Both the position numbers and the translations under genes were made by a program. Under the pieces are notes generated by a model, which saw only the letters and a program-made list of their open reading frames with translations, had not been told where the DNA came from and made no database searches. From positions 558,001 through 622,000 of the forward strand of contig NZ_WMIE01000001.1 in the NCBI RefSeq assembly GCF_009711225.1: a stretch of 64,000 bases of DNA. Reading direction: 5' to 3'. The stretch is from Paracoccus aestuariivivens. Its GTDB lineage: Bacteria > Pseudomonadota > Alphaproteobacteria > Rhodobacterales > Rhodobacteraceae. Positions 16,228 through 25,801 of the stretch are shown piece after piece (within the stretch, counting starts at the first letter, position 1; each line of letters starts with the position of its first letter).

Positions 16228-17529
16228 ATGGAAACCAAGGCCAATTTCGTCCTGATCGGCGCTTTCACCCTGCTCGGGTTTCTCGGGCTGCTGGCATTTC
16301 TCATGTGGTTCGCCAAGATCGAGTTGAACCAGCAATTCGCCACTTACGACATCTATTTCACCGAGGTCTCGGGTCTGGGTTCGTCCTCGGATGTGATGTT
16401 CGCGGGCCTCTCGGTCGGCAATGTCGTCGACATGCAGCTGGCAAGCGGCGAGAACGGGGCCGTTCGCGTTCGGGTGCAGGTGTCCGAGGACACGCCGATC
16501 CGCACCAATTCGCGGGCCTCGATCGAGATACAGGGCGTGACCGGTGTCTCGAACGTGGCGATCACCTCGGGCTCGCAGGACGCGCCGTTGCTGCGCAATG
16601 TCAATCCGGACAGTATCCCGGTCATTCCCGCCAACCGGTCGGCCTTGCAGACGCTCAGCGATCAGGGGCCGGAAATGATCTCGCGGCTGAACACCGTGGC
16701 CGAACAGATGACGCGCCTGCTGAGCGAGGACAACCAGCAGCGCGTCACGAATATCCTTGGCAATGTCGAACGCTCCAGCGCCAATCTGGACAAGGCATTG
16801 GCGGACGTGACCAAAGCGACCGAAGCAATCTCGGTCGCGGCGACGGATATCTCGGGGTTCGGCTCGCGGCTCGACAGCATCGGCGCAGCCGCCCAAACCA
16901 CGCTTGGCAATGCCGACACCGCGATGGCGCAATTCAAGGAAACCGCGCAAAAGGCCGATACCGCGCTGGGATCGGCCACGGCAACGCTGGACGAGGTCCG
17001 TGACTATGTCTCGGGCGATCTGCGCGGACTGACCCGGAATCTGGGCGAAACCGCAACCGGCCTGCGCACCGACCTGACGCGGCTAAGCGACCGCGCGAGC
17101 GGCTCGATGGACCGGCTGGATGCCGCGCTAGAGGTAGGAAACCGCACCCTTGCCTCGGCCGAGCGTGCCTTTGACGGAGCCGACCGGATGATCAATACCG
17201 AGGTTGGTCCGGTTGCGGCAGATCTGCGCGCGACACTTGCCCGCTTCAACGAAGCCATCGGCAAGGTCACCGAGGATATTCCGGAAATCACCGCCCGACT
17301 GCGCGATGCCGCCTCTAGTGCCGATAGCGCGTTTTCCGGCCTGCAAGCCATGCTGGACAGCGCACGAGGTCCGGTGCAGGCTTTCGCACGCGAAGGTCTG
17401 CCGCAATTCACCAATACGGCCCGCGACTTGCGCTCTTTGGTGCAGAATGTGAACCAGTTGGTGAATGCGCTGAAACGCAACCCGTCGCAGATCATCACAG
17501 GGCCGCGCACGCCCGAATTCCGCCGCTGA
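16228..17529 (+). CDS. mlaD: MCE-domain substrate-binding protein
   Basis: The protein has 433 residues. There is one N-terminal membrane anchor (FVLIGAFTLLGFLGLLAFLM) and an MCE domain at about 40-115 (EVSGLGSSSDVMFAGLSVG). A long alpha-helical or coiled-coil tail runs from about 150 to 425, much longer than E. coli MlaD (about 180 residues) and closer to needle-type MCE proteins. AAGGAG precedes the ATG at 16228. It probably forms a hexameric periplasmic conduit for lipids in complex with MlaEF. Confidence 0.93.
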   Translation: METKANFVLIGAFTLLGFLGLLAFLMWFAKIELNQQFATYDIYFTEVSGLGSSSDVMFAGLSVGNVVDMQLASGENGAVRVRVQVSEDTPIRTNSRASIEIQGVTGVSNVAITSGSQDAPLLRNVNPDSIPVIPANRSALQTLSDQGPEMISRLNTVAEQMTRLLSEDNQQRVTNILGNVERSSANLDKALADVTKATEAISVAATDISGFGSRLDSIGAAAQTTLGNADTAMAQFKETAQKADTALGSATATLDEVRDYVSGDLRGLTRNLGETATGLRTDLTRLSDRASGSMDRLDAALEVGNRTLASAERAFDGADRMINTEVGPVAADLRATLARFNEAIGKVTEDIPEITARLRDAASSADSAFSGLQAMLDSARGPVQAFAREGLPQFTNTARDLRSLVQNVNQLVNALKRNPSQIITGPRTPEFRR

Positions 17530-17537
17530 GAGGTGCC

Positions 17538-18170
17538 ATGACCCGCCTGCTGCCCCTGATTGCCCTGACCCTTGTGCCGCTGTTGTCGGGCTGCGCGGCG
17601 ATCTCGAACCTGTCGGGCGGGCCGAAACTGGACGTGTTCGAATTGCGCCCGCTTTCGGACAGCCCCAAGCGTTGCGGACGTGGCCGCGTGGCCGAACTGG
17701 TCATCGAGGAACCGAAATCGCGCGGCACACTGAATACGGAACGGATCATGATCCGCCCCTCGGCCTTGCAGACGCAATATCTGCCGGACGCACAATGGGG
17801 CGATACCGTTCCGGTCACGCTGCAGAACCTGCTGGTGCGCGGTTTCGGCAGCTATGACGTATTCACCCATGTCGGTCGCGCACCCTTGGGCGGCGCGGGC
17901 GACTACGCCCTGATCAGCGAGATCAACGATTTCAATGCCGAAGTCTCGGGCAAGGGCGCGATGATCAAACTGTCGGTCGACGCGCAACTGGTCAGCGAGA
18001 TGGAGGCCTCGGTCGTCTCACGCGGGCATTTCAATGTCTCGGTTCCGGCTGAATCCACTCGTACCGCTGATCTGGTTCCGGCCTTCGACATGGCAGGTCA
18101 GCAATTGCTGGCGCAGATGACGGACTGGGGCCTGCGCGGCATCGGGGTCAATCCGGCCAACTGCCGCTAA
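17538..18170 (+). CDS. ABC-type transport auxiliary lipoprotein (PqiC-like)
   Basis: The protein has 210 residues with a lipoprotein signal (LPLIALTLVPLLSGC; lipobox LSGC near residues 17-20). The mature part carries the auxiliary-lipoprotein features VFELRPLSD, ELVIEEP and RIMIRPSALQTQYLPDAQWG. Members of this family accompany MCE transporters and probably contact the outer membrane. It starts 8 bases after mlaD and ends the operon. No separate MlaA or MlaC gene is present here. Confidence 0.88.
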   Translation: MTRLLPLIALTLVPLLSGCAAISNLSGGPKLDVFELRPLSDSPKRCGRGRVAELVIEEPKSRGTLNTERIMIRPSALQTQYLPDAQWGDTVPVTLQNLLVRGFGSYDVFTHVGRAPLGGAGDYALISEINDFNAEVSGKGAMIKLSVDAQLVSEMEASVVSRGHFNVSVPAESTRTADLVPAFDMAGQQLLAQMTDWGLRGIGVNPANCR

Positions 18171-18204
18171 GAAAGAACGGGAAGCAGCAGCGCGCCGCTT
18201 CCCG
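18168..18204 (-). terminator. Rho-independent terminator between convergent lipoprotein and transglutaminase genes
   Basis: CGGGAAGC (18178-18185) pairs with GCTTCCCG (18197-18204) around an 11-base loop. On the minus strand the stem is followed by TTCTTTCTT, suiting the transglutaminase gene. On the plus strand only ATTTTC follows after a short gap, so the other direction is weaker. Confidence 0.6.
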
Positions 18205-18220
18205 CCGGATTTTCAACGGA

Positions 18221-19324
18221 TCAGACCTCGGTCGAGGTGATCTCGTAGGTAAAGGCTTTCGCGTCCAGCTCGTTGACGTCTTTTCCACCGATGGTCGCTT
18301 GCGGATACATCAGGAACGGTAGAGTGCTGGCGCGCCCCGGCAGGGCCAGATCCTCGGCGGTGTTATAGGCGACCCAGTTTCCTTCCCAATTGCCGAACAG
18401 CGCATTGTTCACCTGCGCGACCAACGGATCGCTGGGGTCCTTGATCCATGTCTCGGATTCGGCGCGCATGACTTTCAGCACATCGGCGGGGTCCATGGCG
18501 ACCCAGCCATAGCCCGACAGCCAGACCTCGGCACGGCAATGCTGCGCGCCGGTGATCACTGCGTTATTCGCGCCCAGTTGTTTGTAGCCAAAGGCCGAAG
18601 GCGCAACCCGCACGCCGAACACATCCCGCGCCGGCACGCCCGACGCGCGGGCCAGACCGACGAACAACCCGTTCAGGTCCGCACATTTGCCGCCAAGTCC
18701 CGCCGTGGTCAGCGTCGCGACGTTATCGCCCGGACCGCAGCCCGGCACATCCATATTGCGGTGGCAGTTCGACACGATCCACGCATAGATCGCCTTGACC
18801 TTGTCGACATCGGTTGCGGCCCCCGCAGTGATCTTCTTGGCGGTCTCGGCAACGACCCCGTCCAGCGGTTTATAGGTCGAGGGCTTCAGCGCCGCTTCCA
18901 GCACCATCGGATCTTCGGACACATCGGATTTCCGCAACCAGTCGATAGTGCGGTTGCGAGTCTCGAAACTGCTGACCAACTCGATATGGGGCGCACCGCC
19001 ATTCTCGAAGGTCGCGCGCAGGAATTTTGCGCCTGTGGCCTCGTCGGTCACCAGTTCGGCAGCGGTGGCATTGCCCGTCCAGCTATTCTGCAATCCGCGC
19101 TGGTAGTCGCTTTCAACCGAAGGCACCGGCAGCCAGACCTGCGCCGGACCCTGACCATCGGGAAGGGTGACGACGGTGCGGGTTTCGAACTTGCGCCAAT
19201 CGGTTGCGGCGGGGGCATAGGGGCGATCAGCCGCGAAAGCCTGTCGGGCGAACCCACCAACCATCGGAGCAGCACCCGCCAGCAAGGCGAGTTTCAGGAC
19301 ATTGCGACGAGAACGCGAAATCAT
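18221..19324 (-). CDS. Exported transglutaminase-like cysteine peptidase-fold protein (Tat signal)
   Basis: The protein has 367 residues. SRRNVLKLALLAGAAPM is a twin-arginine signal peptide, with probable cleavage after QAFA. The transglutaminase-like core includes GGKCADLNGLFVGLARASG (catalytic Cys near residue 217), HCRAEVWLSGYGWVAMDPAD (His and Asp) and MDVPGCGPGDN. Such proteins may act as amidases or crosslinking enzymes in the periplasm; substrate unknown. It is transcribed leftward, downstream of priA, with 108 bases between that contain a 14-bp palindrome. Confidence 0.88.
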   Translation of the reverse strand: MISRSRRNVLKLALLAGAAPMVGGFARQAFAADRPYAPAATDWRKFETRTVVTLPDGQGPAQVWLPVPSVESDYQRGLQNSWTGNATAAELVTDEATGAKFLRATFENGGAPHIELVSSFETRNRTIDWLRKSDVSEDPMVLEAALKPSTYKPLDGVVAETAKKITAGAATDVDKVKAIYAWIVSNCHRNMDVPGCGPGDNVATLTTAGLGGKCADLNGLFVGLARASGVPARDVFGVRVAPSAFGYKQLGANNAVITGAQHCRAEVWLSGYGWVAMDPADVLKVMRAESETWIKDPSDPLVAQVNNALFGNWEGNWVAYNTAEDLALPGRASTLPFLMYPQATIGGKDVNELDAKAFTYEITSTEV

Positions 19325-19388
19325 GGGCTACCTCTTCAAGCGAAGGACGGCAGGGAAACCCCGCCTTTTGCCTTTCAAAGGGTAGCCC

Positions 19389-19402
19389 CCGAACCGGTTC
19401 GG
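19389..19402. repeat. 14-bp perfect palindrome between priA and the transglutaminase gene
   Basis: CCGAACCGGTTCGG is self-complementary and lies about 65 bases upstream of the transglutaminase start. It could be a dimer-binding operator or part of the priA 3' end. There is no T-tract, so it is not a standard terminator. Confidence 0.5.
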
Positions 19403-19432
19403 TTCAACTTTAATTGGCAGCGCTGCGCCCGA

Positions 19433-21634
19433 TCAAAAGAAGCTTTGCGGATCGATATCGACCGACAGCCGCAGATTGGCCGGAGATTTCGGTGCCAGCG
19501 CCAGCCATTGCGAGATCGCCTGCTGCAAGGGGGCCTGACGCGGCGCGCGGATCAGCATCCGGACCCGGAAGCGCCCCCGCACCCGGGCAATCGGCGCAGG
19601 GGCCGGTCCCCACAACTCGGCCCCGATGGCGCGCAAAGGATCGGCACGGCGGGCCATCTCGCGGGCATGGTCCTCGACCACGGGTTGGTCGGGATGGGAC
19701 AGGATCACCCCCGCCAATCGACCAAAAGGCGGCATTCCGGCATGTTGGCGTTGCGTCGCCTCGGCGTCCCAGAACTCCTCGTCCTCTCCCGACAGGATGG
19801 CACGGATCACCGGATGCTCGGGTTGATGGGTCTGTAGCAGCGCCAGCCCCCGCGCATCGCCGCCCTCGCGTCCGGCGCGTCCCGCCACCTGCCGCATCAG
19901 TTGAAAGCTGCGTTCGGCGGCCCGCATATCCGCACCCTGCAAGCCCAGATCGGCATCTATGACGCCGACCAAGGTCAGGCGCGGGAAGTTATGGCCCTTG
20001 GCGACGATCTGCGTGCCGATGATGATGTCAGTCTCGCCGTCGCTGATCTGGACAATCGCCTCTTTCAGCGCCCGCGCAGAGTGGAACAGGTCCGAGGACA
20101 GCACGGTCGCGCGCGCCTCGGGGAAGCGCTCGGCCACTTCCTCGGCCAGACGCTCGACCCCCGGACCGATGGCGGTCATCCGGCCTTCGACACCGCAGCT
20201 CGGGCAAGCAACAGGCACGGGCTTCGTCTCGCCGCATTGATGGCAGACTAGGCGGTTCTGGAAGCGATGCTCGACCATGCGGGCATCGCATTGATCGCAA
20301 CCGACCTGCTGCCCGCAGGCCCGACAGGCAGTGATCGGCGCATAGCCGCGCCGGTTCAGGAACAACAGCGACTGCTCTCCCTTTTCCGTGCGCAACCTGA
20401 TCTCGGATGCCAGACGCGGAGAGATCCAGCGCCCTTTTTCCATATCCTGCTTGCGCAGGTCGATCGTTCCCATCTCGGGCAATTCGGCACTGCCATAGCG
20501 TGACCTCAGATCGATGCGGGCATATTTCCCCGCACCCGCATTCACCCAGCTTTCCAGAGAAGGCGTGGCCGAGGCGAGCACGACCTGCGACCTGGCCAGA
20601 CTCGCCCGCAGCACCGCCATGTCGCGCGCGCTGTAAAAGACGACGTCTTCCTGCTTATACGATCCGTCATGTTCCTCATCGACCACGATCAGCCCCAGAT
20701 CGGCAAAAGGCAGGAACAAGGCCGAGCGCGCGCCGACCACCATGCCGACATGGTTCGTGGCCGCCATGGTCCATAACCGACGCCGCTCCGAGCGCGTGAT
20801 GCCGCTATGCCATTCTCCCGGACGCTGCCCGAACCGCGCCTCGACACGGCTCAAGAACTCCGAGGACAACGCGATCTCCGGCAGCAGGACCAGCGCTTGC
20901 CTGCCCTGCCGCAGGCATTCCGCGACGGCCTCAAGATAGACCTCGGTTTTCCCCGAACCCGTGACCCCGCGCAAAAGCGTCGTGCCGTAACGCCCGCCCT
21001 TCAGGGCATCGCGCAATTGCTGCGCCGCTTCCACCTGATCGGGCGCAAGCGGCTTGCCGGGCAGATCGGGATCAAGCGCAGGATAGGGCGTATCACGCGG
21101 AGCCAGAACCTCGGTCAGGGTCCCGGCCTTGACCAGACCTTGCACCACTCCCGAACTGACACCCGCCAGTTGCGCCAACTCGCTTGGCGCGAACCCTGCC
21201 CCGCCATGATCCTCGATCACGCGCAGGACCGCAGCGCGGGCATCGGTCATCCGCTCGGGCTCGGGGCCGGCGCGATGGATCACTCGCCGCGCCGATGGCG
21301 GCTGGTCCAGATCCGGCGCCCGTGTCGCCATGCGCAGCATCAAGGGCAGCGGCGTCAGGGTATATTCCCCCATCCGGATCAGGAACTCGATCATCTCGGG
21401 CTGCAAGGGCGGCGCATCGACCAGCCGTCCGACCGGACGCAGCTTGGCCATATCGAAATCACCCGTCCCCGGCCCCCAGACCGCCCCCATCACACGGCGC
21501 GGACCAAGCGGCACAACGACAAGCTGTCCCAGACGGACACCGCCCTCGGGCGCGAGATAGTCGAGAATGCCGACGATTTCCTGCGTCAGGACAGCGATGC
21601 GCGTGCCATGCGGATAGAATAGCGGATGGCTCAT
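19433..21634 (-). CDS. priA: Primosomal replication restart helicase PriA
   Basis: The protein has 733 residues. Walker A is GVTGSGKTEVYLEA near residue 215, and the helicase box is VVDEEHDGSYKQED. The zinc-binding cysteines lie in CRACGQQVGCDQCDA, then CHQCGE and CPSCG. PriA reloads the replisome at stalled forks. The frame is open for 32 codons upstream, but MSHPLFYPHGTRIAVL matches the usual PriA N-terminus, so 21634 is taken as the start. It is divergent from tal. Confidence 0.97.
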   Translation of the reverse strand: MSHPLFYPHGTRIAVLTQEIVGILDYLAPEGGVRLGQLVVVPLGPRRVMGAVWGPGTGDFDMAKLRPVGRLVDAPPLQPEMIEFLIRMGEYTLTPLPLMLRMATRAPDLDQPPSARRVIHRAGPEPERMTDARAAVLRVIEDHGGAGFAPSELAQLAGVSSGVVQGLVKAGTLTEVLAPRDTPYPALDPDLPGKPLAPDQVEAAQQLRDALKGGRYGTTLLRGVTGSGKTEVYLEAVAECLRQGRQALVLLPEIALSSEFLSRVEARFGQRPGEWHSGITRSERRRLWTMAATNHVGMVVGARSALFLPFADLGLIVVDEEHDGSYKQEDVVFYSARDMAVLRASLARSQVVLASATPSLESWVNAGAGKYARIDLRSRYGSAELPEMGTIDLRKQDMEKGRWISPRLASEIRLRTEKGEQSLLFLNRRGYAPITACRACGQQVGCDQCDARMVEHRFQNRLVCHQCGETKPVPVACPSCGVEGRMTAIGPGVERLAEEVAERFPEARATVLSSDLFHSARALKEAIVQISDGETDIIIGTQIVAKGHNFPRLTLVGVIDADLGLQGADMRAAERSFQLMRQVAGRAGREGGDARGLALLQTHQPEHPVIRAILSGEDEEFWDAEATQRQHAGMPPFGRLAGVILSHPDQPVVEDHAREMARRADPLRAIGAELWGPAPAPIARVRGRFRVRMLIRAPRQAPLQQAISQWLALAPKSPANLRLSVDIDPQSFF

Positions 21635-21804
21635 GCGGTCAGTTGCAGGCGGGCTTGGTTCAGGGGCATTTCCACGGCATTCTCCGGCACGGCTGGCCGG
21701 ATAGTGACACGCGGCGTCGATCAGCCGCAAGCGGCCTGCCCGGACTTCACCCGCGCCGCTTTATCGGCTAAACCCGACCCAAAGCCGCAACAAGGGCAAT
21801 TGCC

Positions 21805-22458
21805 ATGAAATTCTTCGTCGACACCGCCGACACCGCCGCCATCCGTGAACTCAATGATCTCGGTATGGTCGATGGCGTCACCACCAACCCCTCGCTGATC
21901 CTGAAATCGGGCCGCGACATCATCGAAGTGACCAAGGAAATCTGCGACATCGTCGAAGGTCCGGTCAGCGCCGAGGTCGTTGCCAAGGACGCAGCCGACA
22001 TGATCCGCGAAGGCAAGCACCTTGCCACCATCGCACCGAACATCACCGTCAAGGTTCCGCTGACCTGGGACGGGCTCAAGGCCTGCAAGGTACTGTCCTC
22101 GGAAGGCCACATGGTCAACGTCACCCTGTGCTTCAGCGCAGCACAGGCGCTGCTGGCCGCAAAAGCCGGCGCGACCTTCATCAGCCCCTTCATCGGCCGT
22201 CTCGATGACATCAACATCGACGGCATGCAGCTGATCGAAGACATCCGCGTGATCTACGACAATTACGACTTCAAGACCGAGATCCTTGCCGCCTCGATCC
22301 GTTCGGTGAACCACATTACCGACGCCGCCCGCGTCGGCGCCGACGTGATCACCGCGCCGCCCGCCGTCATCAAGGCGATGGCGAATCACGTCTTGACCGA
22401 CAAGGGTCTGGCGCAGTTCGACGCCGACTGGGCCAAGACCGGCCAGAAGATCGGCTGA
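21805..22458 (+). CDS. tal: Transaldolase, small (TalC/Fsa-like) type
   Basis: The protein has 217 residues. [20 protein letters not shown] and [16 protein letters not shown] are the conserved N-terminus, the Schiff-base Lys lies in [12 protein letters not shown] near residue 86, and [15 protein letters not shown] follows. Length and motifs fit the short transaldolase subfamily of the non-oxidative pentose phosphate pathway. AAGGG precedes the ATG. The TGA overlaps the ATG of the DUF484 gene by one base. Confidence 0.95.
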   Translation: MKFFVDTADTAAIRELNDLGMVDGVTTNPSLILKSGRDIIEVTKEICDIVEGPVSAEVVAKDAADMIREGKHLATIAPNITVKVPLTWDGLKACKVLSSEGHMVNVTLCFSAAQALLAAKAGATFISPFIGRLDDINIDGMQLIEDIRVIYDNYDFKTEILAASIRSVNHITDAARVGADVITAPPAVIKAMANHVLTDKGLAQFDADWAKTGQKIG

Positions 22459-23168
22459 TGAGCAACGATCAGGCCGTCGACCTTCCCGAGGATCTGCGCG
22501 CCCGGCTATTGGCCCGGCCCGATCTGATCCTTTCGGACCGCGACCTGATGCGCGCGCTGATCGGCGCGCGCGAGGCGGATTTCGGTGAAAACGTCATCGA
22601 CATCCGCGGCCGGGCAATGGAGGCGCTGGAAACGCGCCTCGATCGTCTGGAAACCGCCCATGAGTCGGTGATCTCGGCCGCCTATGACAACCAGTCGGGG
22701 ATGAACACCATCCACCGCGCGGTCCTGTCATTGCTGGAGCCGATGGATTTCGAGGCATTTCTTGAAAACCTCGAAACCGAGATCGCCCCGATCCTGCGGG
22801 TCGAGACCCTGCGTCTGATCATGGAATCCGGCTCCAAGGAGCCGCCGCGGGACGTCGCGGGTCCGCTGACCATCGTGCCCGCGGGCACCGTGGCCGAGCT
22901 GATCTCGGGCGGCAGACGCGCGCCGCGTGGCGATGATATCATCTTGCGCCGTGTCGCCGAACTATCCCTGCCCCACCACGGCAGTACCCGCGCCCCGATC
23001 CGGTCCGAGGCCCTGTTGCCCATCGACCTCGGCCCCGGCCGCTTCCCGGCGCTCTTGCTGATGGGTTCGGCCGAACTCGGCCGCTTCAATCCGGCGCATG
23101 GTACGGACCTGCTGCGATTCTTCGGTCAGGCATTCCGGCTGGTGCTGATTTCCTGGCTGCGCGAATGA
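22458..23168 (+). CDS. DUF484-family protein
   Basis: The protein has 236 residues. DLPEDLRARLLARPDLILSD resembles the start of DUF484 proteins, followed by a helical linker and a GAF-like C-terminal region. DUF484 genes commonly lie directly before xerC, as here (4-base ATGA overlap with xerC and one-base overlap with tal). The biochemical role is not established. The conserved neighbourhood suggests a link to chromosome dimer resolution, but that is inference. Confidence 0.9.
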   Translation: MSNDQAVDLPEDLRARLLARPDLILSDRDLMRALIGAREADFGENVIDIRGRAMEALETRLDRLETAHESVISAAYDNQSGMNTIHRAVLSLLEPMDFEAFLENLETEIAPILRVETLRLIMESGSKEPPRDVAGPLTIVPAGTVAELISGGRRAPRGDDIILRRVAELSLPHHGSTRAPIRSEALLPIDLGPGRFPALLLMGSAELGRFNPAHGTDLLRFFGQAFRLVLISWLRE

Positions 23169-24103
23169 CGAAAGGGGCCGAGCCGATCGCACTTGCCCCC
23201 CTTATGGCCGAACAGCTTGGCCGTTTTCTCGATAGCGAACGGGCGACCCGCGACCGTTCGGACCACACCATCCGCGCCTATCAGACCGACCTGCTGGCCT
23301 TCCTGTCCTTTCTGGGCGGCTATCACGGGCGTGCCGCCGTACCGAACACATTGGGCGAACTGACCCAAAGCGACATGCGCGCCTTTTCGGCATCCGAACG
23401 CGCCCGCGGCCTTGGTGCCAGATCGCTTGCCCGCAGATTGTCGGCGGTGCGCAGCTTCATCCGCTGGATGTCGGACCGGCACGGCTTTGACGCGTCAAAA
23501 GCGCTGGCCTCGCGCGGACCGAAATTCACCCGCTCGTTGCCGCGACCGCTTGCCCCCGAGCAGGCGCAGGATCTGCTGGAAATCGCTGCAGAATCCCATC
23601 CGGAACCGTGGATCGCCGCCCGCGATGCCGCGGTGCTGACCCTGCTTTACGGCTGTGGTCTGCGCATCTCCGAGGCGTTGCAGCTTGACGGATCGGACCT
23701 GCCCCTACGCGACGTGCTGACCATCCGCGGCAAGGGCCAAAAGGAACGTCAGGTTCCCGTCCTGCCCATCGCCCGCGAGGCCGTGGCCCATTACCTGCAG
23801 CTCTGCCCCTTCCCGACCGAGGCTGACGCGCCGCTGTTTCGTGGGGCGCGGGGCGCACGGCTGAACCCCTCGGTGCTGGGCCATGCGATGCGGATCATGC
23901 GCCAGTCGCTGGGCCTGCCGCCCTCGGCCACACCCCATGCACTGAGGCATTCCTTCGCCACCCACCTGCTTGCAGCGGGCGGCGATCTGCGCACGATCCA
24001 GGAATTGCTGGGCCATGCCAGCCTGTCGACAACGCAGGTCTATACCGGCGTCGACGACGCTCGATTGCTGGCCGTCTACCGCGCGGCGCATCCGCGCGGC
24101 TAA
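23165..24103 (+). CDS. xerC: Tyrosine recombinase XerC
   Basis: The protein has 312 residues. An N-terminal SAM-like core-binding domain (about 10-115) precedes the catalytic domain. The catalytic residues are visible as Arg in YGCGLRISEALQL, Lys in IRGKGQKERQVP, the HALRHSFATHLL box, GHASLSTTQVY and the nucleophile Tyr in TTQVYTGV near residue 295. XerC acts with XerD at dif to resolve chromosome dimers. It overlaps the DUF484 stop by 4 bases. Confidence 0.93.
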   Translation: MTKGAEPIALAPLMAEQLGRFLDSERATRDRSDHTIRAYQTDLLAFLSFLGGYHGRAAVPNTLGELTQSDMRAFSASERARGLGARSLARRLSAVRSFIRWMSDRHGFDASKALASRGPKFTRSLPRPLAPEQAQDLLEIAAESHPEPWIAARDAAVLTLLYGCGLRISEALQLDGSDLPLRDVLTIRGKGQKERQVPVLPIAREAVAHYLQLCPFPTEADAPLFRGARGARLNPSVLGHAMRIMRQSLGLPPSATPHALRHSFATHLLAAGGDLRTIQELLGHASLSTTQVYTGVDDARLLAVYRAAHPRG

Positions 24104-24208
24104 GGCCCTGTTGCGCGTTTCCCGCAGGTCGCGGATTTCAGGATAGCCGTCCGTCAAGGCGACCTCCGCTGCCTTTACAATTCCGCAACGCCGTCCCAAT
24201 AGGCGGCC

Positions 24209-24967
24209 ATGCTCGACCTTTCCCTTGAACTCGTTCTCATCCTCGCGGGCGCTGCTTTTGCCGCGGGCTTCGTCGATTCCATCGCCGGAGGCGGAGGCCT
24301 GATCACCGTTCCGGTCCTGATGCTGGTGGGCATACCCCCGACACAGGCCCTGGCCACGAACAAGGTGCAAGGCGCATTCGGCGCAGCCACGGCAGCGATC
24401 TCATACGCGCGCCGCGGGCTGGTCGATCCCAGCAAACAGCTTGGCGCGGCGGCAATGGCCTTTGCCGCCGGATTGGCCGGTGCATTATTCGTCAGTTCCG
24501 TGCCGACCGAGGCCCTGTATTACGGCCTGCCGATCCTGCTGATCGCGATCGCGCTGTTCTTCGCCTTCAAGCCCGGCCTGAACGACACCGACCGCGTCAG
24601 ACGGATCTCGCCCGAATTGTTCACCGCCACGGCCGTGCCGCTGATCGGCTTTTATGACGGGCTGATCGGCCCCGGCACCGGAGCCTTCCTGATGCTGGGC
24701 TTCGTCCTGCTGGCAGGTTACGGCATCCTCAAGGCGACCGCACATACCAAGCTGCTGAACTTCGCCTCGAATCTTGGCGGGCTTGTCGCCTTCGCGGCGG
24801 TCGCGCAACCGCTCTGGGCGCTTGGGGCCATCATGGCCGTCGCCCAGATCGGAGGCGCAATGCTGGGCTCCCGCCTTGCCGTGCGGATCGGGTCGCGGAT
24901 CATCAAGCCATTGCTGGTCTTCACCTCGACCGCGCTGGCGTTGCGGCTGATCTGGCAGATGCTCTGA
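24209..24967 (+). CDS. TSUP (TauE/SafE)-family membrane transporter
   Basis: The protein has 252 residues with about seven to eight hydrophobic segments. AGFVDSIAGGGGLITVPVLM and IPPTQALATNKVQGAFGA are the first family repeat and FYDGLIGPGTGAFLMLGFV with ATAHTKLLNFASNLG the second. TSUP permeases export sulfite, sulfoacetate or other organic anions; the substrate here is unknown. It stands alone, 105 bases after xerC, and converges on the RTX gene with 15 bases between stops. Confidence 0.92.
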   Translation: MLDLSLELVLILAGAAFAAGFVDSIAGGGGLITVPVLMLVGIPPTQALATNKVQGAFGAATAAISYARRGLVDPSKQLGAAAMAFAAGLAGALFVSSVPTEALYYGLPILLIAIALFFAFKPGLNDTDRVRRISPELFTATAVPLIGFYDGLIGPGTGAFLMLGFVLLAGYGILKATAHTKLLNFASNLGGLVAFAAVAQPLWALGAIMAVAQIGGAMLGSRLAVRIGSRIIKPLLVFTSTALALRLIWQML

Positions 24968-24982
24968 CCAGCCGCCGACAGG

Positions 24983-25801
24983 TCAGACGAAGTCGAACAT
25001 CGAGGCGTCGAGCTGCCCCATAGGTACGCCTTCAAGGGTCAGCGAATTGCCGCCGCCAAACGAAAAGACGATATTCTTGCCCACTTGATCGGCCACCGCC
25101 ATCAACTCGGCATAATTGTCGATTCCCGCGATATTTATGGTCACCGCCTCGGCCGGAGCGCCGGTCTCGGTGCCATCCGCGCGCAGGCCGGTTTCGAAAT
25201 CGATGATCTTGTCGGCCCCGCCGTCAAAGACAAAGACGTCGTGCCCCCAGCCGCCGGACATCAGGTCATTGCCAGCGCCGCCGCTTAACGTGTCATCGCC
25301 GAAATCGCCGCGCAGCGTGTCCTTGCCCGCTCCGCCCAGAAGATTGTCATTGCCGTAACCGCCATAAAGCGAATCGTTTCCGGCCTCGCCCACCAGACGG
25401 TCATTGCCGTAGAACCCGTACAGGCTGTCATTGCCCACACCGCCAAAGATCGTGTCATTGCCGGTGCCGCCATCGATAAAATCATTGCCGGACTGACCCC
25501 AGAACTTGTCGTTTCCGGAATCGCCGAACAGGAAATCGCCCTGATCGCCGCCCCAGAAACTGTCGTCACCGGTTCCGCCCAGCATGAAGTCCACTCCGGC
25601 ACCGCCGGACATGCTGTCATTGCCCGCCAGACCGATCAGTCCGTCATCGCCCGAAGTTCCGTTCAGCTTGTCGTTACCCATCGTGCCGGTCCGGCCGTTC
25701 AGGGAATCCAACCGGTCCATTTGCGCGTCCAGCGTGTCCGCGACATCGGCCAGCATATCGGCATAGGTCACTGCGTAGTATCGATAGGAGAGGGTCGCCA
25801 T
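24983..25801 (-). CDS. RTX-type calcium-binding repeat protein
   Basis: The protein has 272 residues. Residues about 1-35 form a distinct N-terminal segment (LSYRYYAVTYADMLADVADT). About 40-200 consists of roughly 18 glycine-rich nonapeptides of the GGxGxDxxx type (GGTGNDTIFGG, GGYGNDNLLGG). A C-terminal beta-rich tail with hydrophobic residues is typical of type I secretion signals. Ca2+ binding by the repeats drives folding outside the cell. An upstream in-frame ATG exists, but AAGGAG sits 7 bases before the ATG at 25801. No catalytic domain and no type I secretion genes are visible nearby. Confidence 0.92.
   Translation of the reverse strand: MATLSYRYYAVTYADMLADVADTLDAQMDRLDSLNGRTGTMGNDKLNGTSGDDGLIGLAGNDSMSGGAGVDFMLGGTGDDSFWGGDQGDFLFGDSGNDKFWGQSGNDFIDGGTGNDTIFGGVGNDSLYGFYGNDRLVGEAGNDSLYGGYGNDNLLGGAGKDTLRGDFGDDTLSGGAGNDLMSGGWGHDVFVFDGGADKIIDFETGLRADGTETGAPAEAVTINIAGIDNYAELMAVADQVGKNIVFSFGGGNSLTLEGVPMGQLDASMFDFV

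Noticed and set aside
25000..25680. Regular repeats resembling a CRISPR array
   Set aside because: The period is nine codons-like (27 bases) and in frame with GGxGxDxxx protein repeats; there are no unique spacers of CRISPR size and no cas genes.
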